Source: Desulfobacterales bacterium
Lineage (GTDB): Bacteria; Desulfobacterota; DSM-4660; Desulfatiglandales; Desulfatiglandaceae
DNA length: 7,768 bases
Assembly: GCA_022013615.1 (NCBI GenBank)
Contig: JAKLQB010000199.1
Location: forward strand, 1 to 7,768
Direction: 5' to 3'
Shown here: in pieces, positions 1-6,167 of the stretch
How the letters are laid out: every line of letters begins with the position of its first letter
How positions within the stretch are numbered: position 1 is the stretch's first letter
The notes under the pieces: model-generated
Seen by the model: the letters and a program-made list of their open reading frames with translations, nothing else
Told to the model about the DNA's origin: nothing
Databases searched by the model: none
Translations under genes and position numbers: made by a program

Positions 1-284
1 AGCAATAATTAGAAATATTTTCAATAAGTTATGCAGGTAGAAAGCGTAGCAGTCAAAACTCAATAAGACACAAAATTGTAGTTATATCCATATAAACCCT
101 ACAAAATCGTATTTCAAGGTAAGTGCTTTGTGGGCAATAGCGCAGATTGAAAAACGAAGAGGCTTTGGCCTATAACGGACATGGTTTTGTCGTTCACGGT
201 TTTCTTAATTTCATCAGGTTCTACTGTTCATTATATAAAAAGGTTCATACCCCATTTTCTCCAGACCCAAGGGGGGTTTTCGAG
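1..284. other. AT-rich region downstream of the operon, no supported gene
   Basis: This stretch lies past the stop of the asparaginase-family gene. Open frames here are short, have no convincing ribosome binding site and match nothing I recognise. One minus-strand frame stays open for about 36 codons (roughly 120-225) but has no good start, so it could be a gene remnant or chance. On the minus strand just past the asparaginase stop, ACCCC (complement of 273-277) can pair with GGGGT (complement of 249-253), followed after several bases by a five-T run (complement of 238-242). That is only a weak candidate for the operon terminator. Confidence 0.4.
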
Positions 285-1292
285 TCAGTTCTTCTCAAAC
301 AGCTCCCTGATCTGTTGCATGTCACGAGTCCTGGCCAGGGCTACCATAAGCTGGATTCGTGCCTTTTGGCCTGAGAGCCTGCCAGCCATGATAACGCCTT
401 TTTTGTGCAGACTTTTTCCCCCACCAGGATACCCGTAAATTGGCCACGCCCCGCCCCGGATACATCGAGTAGTCATGACCACCGGAATCCCCTGTTCTAC
501 CGTCTCTTCGATGGCCTGAACGGCCCCTGGAGGAACGTTGCCTGAGCCAAGGGCTTCAATAACCAGACCTGCCACACCATGTTGCAGCGAGCAACGGATA
601 AACCGGTCATCCATACCAGTACACAGCTTTACCAAATCCACGTTGGGCTCGATGCCCTCAACACGAAAGTGTGCACGGTCCGTCCGGCGCCGCACAAAGC
701 GAAATTTTTCACCTTCAACAAACCCTAAAGGCCCTAACCCTGGTGCATCAAAGGCATCCACGTTGATGGAATGAACTTTGGTCACTTCCCGCGCTGCGTA
801 TAACCGGTCTGTCATAAGTATCATGGCTCCCATATGAAGCGACTCCGGAGCCTGGCATGCCCGGACACTGTACAGCAAGTTCCTCAGACCATCATATCCG
901 GGCTCGTTATGATATCGCATAGCCCCGGTCAACACAACCGGCTTTGGCGAATCAATGACCAGATCCATCATAAAGGCAGTTTCTTCCATGACATCTGTAC
1001 CATGAACAACCACTGCACCGTCTATGTGAGGTTCTTTAAGAACTTTTTCAACATCTATGGCAAGTTGAAACATACGCTCTGGAGTCATGTGCGGGCTGGG
1101 CAAATCGGCCCAATGAATTGCCTTAAAATGCACATCTCTCTGAAAAGGCGTCAATTGATCCACAAGGCTCTGGAACTGCACTTCCGGGACTACACCTTTG
1201 GATCCGCGCCCCAACTTCATGGCAATTGTTCCACCAGTGAAGAATATGGCTACAGTGCCTCCCTCCTGAATCTTATTATTAGCGTTTTTCAT
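285..1292 (-). CDS. asparaginase-family amidohydrolase (cytoplasmic)
   Basis: The 335-residue product has the usual length and fold signatures of L-asparaginase-type amidohydrolases, which hydrolyse a side-chain amide to acid plus ammonia. Seen in order: first threonine motif TGGTIA (19-24, catalytic Thr22), SPHM (66-69) at the substrate-binding serine position, HGTDVMEETA (97-106, catalytic Thr99-Asp100), TGAMR (122-126), and REVTK (168-172, Lys172 completing the triad). A C-terminal LSGQKARIQLMVAL block is typical of the family. No signal peptide is visible, so it is probably cytoplasmic. The loop after TGGTIA, where E. coli AnsB has the helper Tyr25, shows no tyrosine, so the true substrate is uncertain. 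The frame extends upstream to a TTG at 1325, but the ATG at 1292 is preferred: it has AGGG eight bases upstream and gives a natural N-terminus. It overlaps the end of the creatininase-family gene by 14 nt, suggesting translational coupling. Confidence 0.9.
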   Translation of the reverse strand: MKNANNKIQEGGTVAIFFTGGTIAMKLGRGSKGVVPEVQFQSLVDQLTPFQRDVHFKAIHWADLPSPHMTPERMFQLAIDVEKVLKEPHIDGAVVVHGTDVMEETAFMMDLVIDSPKPVVLTGAMRYHNEPGYDGLRNLLYSVRACQAPESLHMGAMILMTDRLYAAREVTKVHSINVDAFDAPGLGPLGFVEGEKFRFVRRRTDRAHFRVEGIEPNVDLVKLCTGMDDRFIRCSLQHGVAGLVIEALGSGNVPPGAVQAIEETVEQGIPVVMTTRCIRGGAWPIYGYPGGGKSLHKKGVIMAGRLSGQKARIQLMVALARTRDMQQIRELFEKN

Positions 1293-2028
1293 ATCTCCAA
1301 CCCTGTTGGTCCATCCGCTGGACAAAATCCACGAGATAGTCCACCAGGACCTTTTTCATCTTCTGGCCTTTCTCCTCTGTTGCCTTTTCTGGAGCCCCGC
1401 TGGCCCCATAATCGGTAAGTTCCTGAAAGTTCCACATGAGATTCACGTGTGGGTCCATATCCGGAATCATTCCTTTCGCCTGGTTCATGTCCACCAGATG
1501 AGGCATAATAGCCAGTGCAATAGATGTCTCTCCCTCTCCTCCATGACCAAGGCCTTCCCATACTTCAAATGTATCTGCGGGCAGCAGGCTTCCCGCGGTC
1601 ATCCACCAGGCATCCAGGACAGCCAGCCCCATATCCGGGAACTCAAGCTTCATATCCCGGGTAGCTGCCTCGATGCATGGGATGTTACCGTCATGGCCAT
1701 TGATCACCAGTACCTTCCGTATCCCCCAATACACCAGAGATTGGATAACCTCCTTGATGACACGAGTAAGGGTGTCGTTTGTTAGAGTAATGCACATTGG
1801 TTTGTGACGGTAGTGCATACTCATACCGTACCACATGGGAGGCACTACAACGGTGTTTTCCAGTCTCTGAGCGACTTCCGTGGCAATATCATAAGATACA
1901 AAGGTATCTGTTCCAAAAGGGAGGTGCCCTCCATGGCTCTCGCAGGAACCAATGGCCAGGAGCGCCTTATCGAATCCTGCTTTTTGAAAGGTTACTTCAT
2001 TGTATTCCTCAAGTTTTACACTCTTCAT
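1279..2028 (-). CDS. creatininase-family amidohydrolase
   Basis: The 249-residue product matches the creatininase/FAPy-deformylase/MftE superfamily of metal-dependent amidohydrolases in length and motifs. Seen: a GSCESHGGHLPFGTD segment (27-41) with the Glu30-x-His32...Asp41 metal ligands, INGHDGN (109-115) with ligand His112, paired tryptophans DAWW (139-142), and GHGGEGETS (161-169) with conserved glutamates. The family opens cyclic amides such as creatinine or cleaves other C-N bonds. The second-metal Glu of true creatininase (Glu122, in an NGHYEN-type motif) is replaced by Gly114, as in many non-creatininase members, so creatinine need not be the substrate. The segment usually reading EHxxFPGT is instead MHYRHKPMCITL (71-82). 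The ATG at 2028 is chosen because GGGGG lies five bases upstream; an in-frame ATG at 2040 has no such site. It lies 108 nt after livK and its 3' end overlaps the asparaginase-family gene. Confidence 0.9.
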   Translation of the reverse strand: MKSVKLEEYNEVTFQKAGFDKALLAIGSCESHGGHLPFGTDTFVSYDIATEVAQRLENTVVVPPMWYGMSMHYRHKPMCITLTNDTLTRVIKEVIQSLVYWGIRKVLVINGHDGNIPCIEAATRDMKLEFPDMGLAVLDAWWMTAGSLLPADTFEVWEGLGHGGEGETSIALAIMPHLVDMNQAKGMIPDMDPHVNLMWNFQELTDYGASGAPEKATEEKGQKMKKVLVDYLVDFVQRMDQQGWRYEKR

Positions 2029-2044
2029 GATATCCCCCATTTCA

Positions 2045-2077
2045 GTATATCAAAAACCCAAAATCCAAAATTCTAAA
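2045..2077 (-). repeat. period-7 TTTTGGA tract in the creatininase leader
   Basis: Read on the minus strand, four consecutive 7-mers follow one another: TTTAGAA (2077-2071), TTTTGGA (2070-2064), TTTTGGG (2063-2057), TTTTTGA (2056-2050). The tract sits directly after the 2076-2112 hairpin and before the creatininase start. Its GGAT-containing heptad resembles the GATNCTG heptads at the right edge of the window. Whether it is a dispersed repeat or merely a T-rich downstream part of an attenuator cannot be decided here. Confidence 0.5.
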
Positions 2078-2112
2078 GGGCAGCCCCCATCTCAGCATTG
2101 GAAGCTGCCCTT
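2076..2112 (-). terminator. hairpin after livK, possible attenuator or partial terminator
   Basis: AAGGGCAGC (2076-2084) and GCTGCCCTT (2104-2112) form a perfect 9-bp stem around a 19-nt loop. It lies 24 nt past the livK stop. In the transcript the stem ends CCCTTTAGAATTTT, so it is followed by interrupted U-rich sequence rather than a clean U run. This fits a leaky terminator or an mRNA-stabilising 3' structure that lowers expression of the two enzyme genes relative to livK. The structure is seen; the function is inferred. Confidence 0.5.
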
Positions 2113-2136
2113 GTCTGCTTTACTTCCTATGAATTC

Positions 2137-3291
2137 TTACTTCTCAGGAACCCATGTCTCTAAAAGATCATATTTACCGTTCTTTACACCAATAATAGCC
2201 ACTGCCTTCATTGGCACGCCACTGGGTCGAGTGTATGAAATCTCGCCGGTGACAGCCTTATAGCCCATTGTCGCAGCCAGGGCCTTTTTAAGAGCTGACT
2301 TCTCAGTGGTTCCCGCCCGTGTTATGGCATCGGCGATCAGGCCAACTGCATCAAATCCCAATGGGGCAAAGGCGTTCTCCGGTGGACGGCCATACTCTTT
2401 CTCGTAGGCTTCTATAAAGGCCACAACTTCAGGCCGCGGGTCCTCACGATAGGTGTGTGTAGAAAAATAGACGTCGTTGGCCAGCTTGGGACCTGGTACA
2501 GTGCTCACCAACTCTGTGTCAAATCCGTCCCCACTTACTATAGCCAGGGATAACCCTGCTTCCCGAATCTGCTTTACCGTAAGACCTGCCTCATTGGGGA
2601 TGGCCGAGATAAATACCGCATCCGGTTTTGGGGAGGCCGCTTTTAGACGGGCAATCTGTGCGGAAAAATCCTTATCACCCATCATGAAAAAATCTTCCAG
2701 AACCAGCTTGCCACCAAGCTCTTGAAATCGTTGTTTAAAGAACTTGGACAATGCCTTGGTAAAGTCCATTGAGTTGTCAGTCCAGACAACCACGTTGCGG
2801 GCTTTTAGCTTGTTGTAAGCAAAGTCAGCAATGGCGAAGGACTGGTCATCATCACCAAACGGAGTCATGAACATACAATCCCCCACCCACTTTGGAAGCT
2901 CGGGGTGGGTTGCGCCGGAGGTAACAAAGGGTATACCTTTGGCCTGGAAAAGGGGCGCTGATGCCATGACAAAGGTAGTATCACCGTAACCCAGGCCGGC
3001 CACCACACCCTGCGACAGGGCCTTCTTGGCGCCAGTGGCAGTGGCCTTCTGGTCGGTCTTGGTGTCGATCCCAATGACCTCCAGCATCCGCCCGCCGAGA
3101 AGCCCGCCAGATTCGTTTATTAGTTTGGCCTTGAGCTTTGCACCATGCAAGGAAGGGGCATCAATAGAAGACATGCCCCCTGTTAAATTGTAAAGTGCAC
3201 CCAGTTTTATAGGTTCTGCTGCCATTGATGCTGCAGTGAAGCACCCCACCATAAACAATACTGCAAAAGTCCCAAAAATAGTCCGTTTCAT
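2137..3291 (-). CDS. livK: ABC transporter periplasmic substrate-binding protein, LivK type (Peripla_BP_6)
   Basis: The 384-residue product captures the ligand in the periplasm and delivers it to the LivHMGF complex. The N-terminus is a signal peptide: Lys2-Arg3, a hydrophobic core to about Cys17, then AASMAAEP with likely signal peptidase I cleavage after Ala24 or Ala25. A MVGC sequence (14-17) could be an atypical lipobox, so a lipoprotein form is possible. The mature start (EPIKLGALYNLTGG) and the downstream GGLLGGRMLEV and DTKTD segments are typical of type I binding proteins of the HAAT class. The start has a near-perfect AAGGAGG (3298-3304) six bases upstream, the strongest ribosome binding site in the window, as expected for a subunit needed in excess. 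Ligand is unknown: family members bind branched-chain amino acids, urea, short amides or aromatic acids, and the amidohydrolase neighbours favour an amide-bearing ligand. Confidence 0.92.
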   Translation of the reverse strand: MKRTIFGTFAVLFMVGCFTAASMAAEPIKLGALYNLTGGMSSIDAPSLHGAKLKAKLINESGGLLGGRMLEVIGIDTKTDQKATATGAKKALSQGVVAGLGYGDTTFVMASAPLFQAKGIPFVTSGATHPELPKWVGDCMFMTPFGDDDQSFAIADFAYNKLKARNVVVWTDNSMDFTKALSKFFKQRFQELGGKLVLEDFFMMGDKDFSAQIARLKAASPKPDAVFISAIPNEAGLTVKQIREAGLSLAIVSGDGFDTELVSTVPGPKLANDVYFSTHTYREDPRPEVVAFIEAYEKEYGRPPENAFAPLGFDAVGLIADAITRAGTTEKSALKKALAATMGYKAVTGEISYTRPSGVPMKAVAIIGVKNGKYDLLETWVPEK

Positions 3292-3317
3292 GATCTTCCT
3301 CCTTTTTGATTTTTGTT

Positions 3318-3329
3318 TGTGTTAACACA
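3318..3329. promoter_or_regulatory. 12-bp perfect palindrome in livK leader
   Basis: TGTGTTAACACA is its own reverse complement and lies 14 nt upstream of the livK Shine-Dalgarno sequence. With no loop it would be a poor RNA hairpin, so a binding site for a dimeric regulator is the more natural reading. No convincing promoter was identified beside it, and 12-bp palindromes can arise by chance. Confidence 0.35.
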
Positions 3330-3382
3330 GCGGCTCCGCTTGCAATATCTGCCTTGCCACAATGGCAGGCCTTTGACCGCTG
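3328..3382 (-). other. nested hairpin structure between livM and livK
   Basis: An inner stem pairs GCCT(t)GCCA (3351-3359) with TGGCAGGC (3363-3370) across a three-base loop, eight pairs with one bulged base. CAGCGG (3328-3333) and CCGCTG (3377-3382) can pair outside it, closing a larger structure. There is no U run, so it is not a standard terminator. Structures of this kind between permease and binding-protein genes often mark mRNA processing or stability points, which would raise livK mRNA over livGFHM; that role is inference. Confidence 0.4.
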
Positions 3383-3448
3383 CGCAGGCCATGGGCCAAA
3401 AGTTAAAAATTAGTTTTATGCCTCACCTCCTTTCACCTTTCCATATTA

Positions 3449-3488
3449 CAAGGTATCTCTTCCTTCAGCAAGGTATCTCTTCCTTCAA
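3449..3488. repeat. 20-bp tandem direct repeat, two copies
   Basis: CAAGGTATCTCTTCCTTCA occurs at 3449-3467 and again, identical, at 3469-3487, giving a 20-nt period; a short degenerate continuation (CAAAGAATCC) follows. It lies in the gap between the livM stop and livK. On the transcribed strand the unit reads TGAAGGAAGAGATACCTTG, containing purine-rich Shine-Dalgarno-like sequence but no start codon at a useful distance. It could be a recent slippage duplication or paired regulator sites. Confidence 0.8.
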
Positions 3489-3541
3489 CAAAGAATCCAG
3501 GCCCATCGAAGATCCCGCTATTCGGGGGACGGCTTGGATTT

Positions 3542-4552
3542 CTATTTTGAATTTAAGGCCCTCTGTGCCGGCTTCATTAGAAAGCCGGGCTCCTGACTGC
3601 CAAATATGCCCTGGGGGCGAAAGATTAAAATGAGCAACAGCCCTATAGCTATTATGACCTCGCTGATTCCATAGGCTTCCATAGTTTCCTCCAGCGGCCT
3701 TAGAACCTCTGACACCAGGCTCAACATAACAGCGGCAATAGTTGCACCCGTAATACTCCCGGAACCCCCTACCACAACCATTACCACAAGATTGAAGGTC
3801 ATAACTACAGAAAAAGACGTAGGGGTGATTGCCGTCACCAGATGAGCCCATAATCCCCCTGCCACCCCGGCGAAGAAAGCCCCCAAAGCAAAGGCCATTA
3901 TACGTGTTCCGGCCAGGGAAACACCCAGGCATTCAGCGGCCATTTCGTTCTCCCTGATGGCCAGCATACTACGGCCCAGCGAAGAATGCTTGACCTTCCA
4001 GCATATATAGACAGTGATTACTACCCACAGGTAGACCCACCATAAATTGGTCATCATGGGCAGGCCATTGAGTCCCAAAGGGCCACGAGTAAAACTCTCC
4101 ACGTTTGTTATAAGGACCTGAAGGATAATGAGAAAACCCAAAGTGGCAACTGCGAGGTAATGCCCTTTGAGCCTTAAGACCGGAAATCCAACGAGAAAAG
4201 CGGCAAGGGTAGCGCTGAGCCCACCCAAAATCAGGGCAGGCAGGAGCGACCATTGCTGTGCAGCCAGCCAGGCCGGAAGAGCGGGTAACAGCATGGCCTT
4301 TCGAGCCACAGGAAAGGTCAGGATGGCTGCCACATATCCCCCCACTGCCATAAATGCCGGGTGACCCAAAGAGAAGAGACCTGTAAAACCATTTGTCAGA
4401 TTCAGGCTAACCGCCAGGATTATATTAATTCCCGCAAAGCATACGATGGAGAGGATGTAGTCATTCATGGTGCTGCGCAAAACAAAAACCAGGATCGCGC
4501 CGGCCAGAATCAGCATGGGAAAGAACCATCTATGACCATTCCATCCCATCAT
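3542..4552 (-). CDS. livM: ABC transporter permease, LivM type
   Basis: The 336-residue product is one of the two inner-membrane channel subunits of the HAAT importer. It is hydrophobic throughout, with about eight or more likely membrane segments beginning near residue 10. Family signatures seen: the LSLNLTNGFTGLFSLGH block (about 49-65), the cytoplasmic coupling loop SLGRSMLAIRENEMAAECLG (about 190-210) that docks onto the ATPases, and the C-terminal FRPQGIFG (about 311-318). Length is normal for LivM. The ATG at 4552 overlaps the livH stop in an ATGATG/TGA arrangement (4-nt overlap), and GGAG lies five bases upstream; a second ATG three bases on would change the product by one residue. The next gene, livK, is separated by 250 nt, the only long gap inside the transporter genes. 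Confidence 0.94.
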   Translation of the reverse strand: MMGWNGHRWFFPMLILAGAILVFVLRSTMNDYILSIVCFAGINIILAVSLNLTNGFTGLFSLGHPAFMAVGGYVAAILTFPVARKAMLLPALPAWLAAQQWSLLPALILGGLSATLAAFLVGFPVLRLKGHYLAVATLGFLIILQVLITNVESFTRGPLGLNGLPMMTNLWWVYLWVVITVYICWKVKHSSLGRSMLAIRENEMAAECLGVSLAGTRIMAFALGAFFAGVAGGLWAHLVTAITPTSFSVVMTFNLVVMVVVGGSGSITGATIAAVMLSLVSEVLRPLEETMEAYGISEVIIAIGLLLILIFRPQGIFGSQEPGFLMKPAQRALNSK

Positions 4553-5442
4553 GCTTTCTCCTCAGTCTTCCGGCCCAAAAGCCCATTAGGTAATACAAGA
4601 AGGATCAAGATCAGGGTGGTGAACACAAACGCATCCCGATAGGACGAATAAATGGGTGGCAAGAGACCTACGAAAAGGACTTCACCGAACCCAAGGAGAT
4701 AGCCTCCAAGCATGGCACCTGGTATAGACCCCACCCCCCCAATGACAGCGGCCACAAAGGCCTTAAGTCCCGGCACAAACCCTAACAAAGGATCGATCTG
4801 GCCATATTTGCCACCCCACATCATGCCGGCCACACCGGCAAGACCGCTCCCAATGGCAAAAGCCAACATGATGGTGTGGTTGATGTTAATGCCCATAAGG
4901 CGGGCCACATTCAGGTTTTCTGCCGTGGCTCTCATGGCCATTCCCAATCGTGTGAACCTAACCAGTAAAGCCAGGAAGATCATCAAAACCACGGCAGTAA
5001 CCACAATGCCTAAATCAATGGCGCGAAGAGAAACAGGTCCGAGATGATAGATAGTTTGAAGATAATCGGGGCAAAAGAAGTTCCGGGGCTGAGCAGTTAA
5101 TAACAAAATACCGAGATTCTGTAAAAGGATGGAAATGGCCAGAGATGTAATAAACCCGGTCACCTGAGGAGCTCCTCTCATGGGCCTGAAGGCCACGCGC
5201 TCAATGAGTAGTCCCATGAGTGCTCCACCAATGAAAACCAATATGATAATCACCGGAAAAGAGATCTTACCGCTTATGACCAGCCCCAGGGTCATAAATG
5301 CACCGATCATGACGATGTCCCCGTGGGCGAAATTGATAAGTCGTATGATCCCATAAATCATGGTAAAACCAATGGCTACAAGGGCATACATACTTCCCAA
5401 AATCAGACCATTTAACAATTGTTGTGCAATGTACCCGTCCAT
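4549..5442 (-). CDS. livH: ABC transporter permease, LivH type
   Basis: The 297-residue product is the second channel subunit, pairing with LivM. Seen: the N-terminal LNGLILGSMYALVAIGFTMI segment followed by YGIIRLINFAHGD, the hallmark of LivH; ERVAFRPMRGAP after the third membrane span; a coupling loop TRLGMAMRATAENLNVARLM around 180-200; GGVGSIPGAMLGG; and the C-terminal LPNGLLG. Multiple membrane segments alternate with short loops, and length is typical. The frame could begin at a TTG at 5445, but the ATG at 5442 is chosen because GGGGG lies seven bases upstream. That start shares one base with the livF stop (TGATG), and the gene's own stop overlaps livM, so translation of the four membrane and ATPase genes is probably coupled. 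Confidence 0.94.
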   Translation of the reverse strand: MDGYIAQQLLNGLILGSMYALVAIGFTMIYGIIRLINFAHGDIVMIGAFMTLGLVISGKISFPVIIILVFIGGALMGLLIERVAFRPMRGAPQVTGFITSLAISILLQNLGILLLTAQPRNFFCPDYLQTIYHLGPVSLRAIDLGIVVTAVVLMIFLALLVRFTRLGMAMRATAENLNVARLMGININHTIMLAFAIGSGLAGVAGMMWGGKYGQIDPLLGFVPGLKAFVAAVIGGVGSIPGAMLGGYLLGFGEVLFVGLLPPIYSSYRDAFVFTTLILILLVLPNGLLGRKTEEKA

Positions 5443-6167
5443 CAAGTTGCCCCCAGATATGCCCTGCGGACTGCTTCGTTTTCTGCCAACTCCTTCCCAG
5501 TCCCGGAAAGGGTAATTTGGCCGGTTTCCATGACATAAGCCCTTTGAGCCAATTCGAGGGCCATAAGGGCATTTTGCTCCACCAAAAGGATCGTAGTTCC
5601 CTGAGCGTTAATTTGCTCAAGCATTTCGAATATTGTCTCCACCAGGAGGGGCGCCAGGCCCAGGGAAGGCTCGTCAAGAAGAAGTAGTCTGGGCCTGCTC
5701 ATCAAAGCCCTTCCAATGGCAAGCATCATCTGTTCTCCTCCTGAAAGATTGCCTGCCGACTGCCGTCTCCTATCCAGCAGGATGGGGAAAAGTTCGCAGA
5801 CCCATTGAAGATCCGATTGAATAGCATGCTTGTCCTTCCTGAGATATGCACCGATCAGCAGATTCTCCCACACATTGAGGTCAGAGAAGACCTGTCGGCC
5901 CTCAGGGCAGTGGGAGATACCCATTTTCACTATCCCTTCAGCCGGCGCCTTCGTGATATCCCGCTGGGTTGTATCCGGGTCAGGTCTGAATAAAATCTTT
6001 CCTCGACGGGATCGTGTAAGCCCGGAAATGGTTGAAAGTGTTGTGGTCTTTCCTGCCCCGTTTGCTCCGATCAGGGCCACAATTTCCCCGTGTCTCACTT
6101 CCAAACTCACGCCCTTTAGGACATAGGTCTGCCCGATATACACATGACTATCTCGAATTTCAAGCAT
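5442..6167 (-). CDS. livF: ABC transporter ATP-binding protein, LivF type
   Basis: The 241-residue product is one of two ATPases driving import on the cytoplasmic face. Seen, numbered from the chosen start: Walker A GANGAGKTT (34-42, Lys40), Q-loop region CPEGRQVF (87-94), signature LSGGEQ (141-146), Walker B LLLLDEP with Asp165-Glu166, and VEQN (196-199), where the LivF group carries Gln instead of the switch His. EGRQVF replaces the commoner EGRRVF. The segment between ILF and the Q-loop (RPDPDTTQRDITKAP) is a few residues longer than usual. Two starts compete: ATG at 6173 and ATG at 6167. The second is preferred because AAGGG lies eight bases upstream and the protein then begins MLEIRD as in relatives. 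It overlaps livG by 8 nt. Confidence 0.94.
   Translation of the reverse strand: MLEIRDSHVYIGQTYVLKGVSLEVRHGEIVALIGANGAGKTTTLSTISGLTRSRRGKILFRPDPDTTQRDITKAPAEGIVKMGISHCPEGRQVFSDLNVWENLLIGAYLRKDKHAIQSDLQWVCELFPILLDRRRQSAGNLSGGEQMMLAIGRALMSRPRLLLLDEPSLGLAPLLVETIFEMLEQINAQGTTILLVEQNALMALELAQRAYVMETGQITLSGTGKELAENEAVRRAYLGAT

Noticed and set aside
238..277. Rho-independent terminator for the operon
   Set aside because: The ACCCC/GGGGT stem is only five pairs and the T run is offset by seven bases, so it is kept only as a weak note in the downstream region.
147..374. Small plus-strand gene of 75 codons at the left edge
   Set aside because: Its 3' third overlaps the asparaginase C-terminus in antisense, it starts with TTG and lacks a ribosome binding site.
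834..1418. 194-codon plus-strand open frame
   Set aside because: It lies antisense to the asparaginase and creatininase genes, shows no family motifs and has no convincing ribosome binding site; it is a shadow of real coding sequence.
3465..3932. 155-codon minus-strand open frame overlapping livM
   Set aside because: It is out of frame within livM, rich in Cys, Gly and Tyr in a way typical of shifted frames, and has no homology I recognise.
5267..5677. 136-codon minus-strand open frame across the livF-livH junction
   Set aside because: It is a shifted reading of two clearly coding genes with complete motifs in their own frames.
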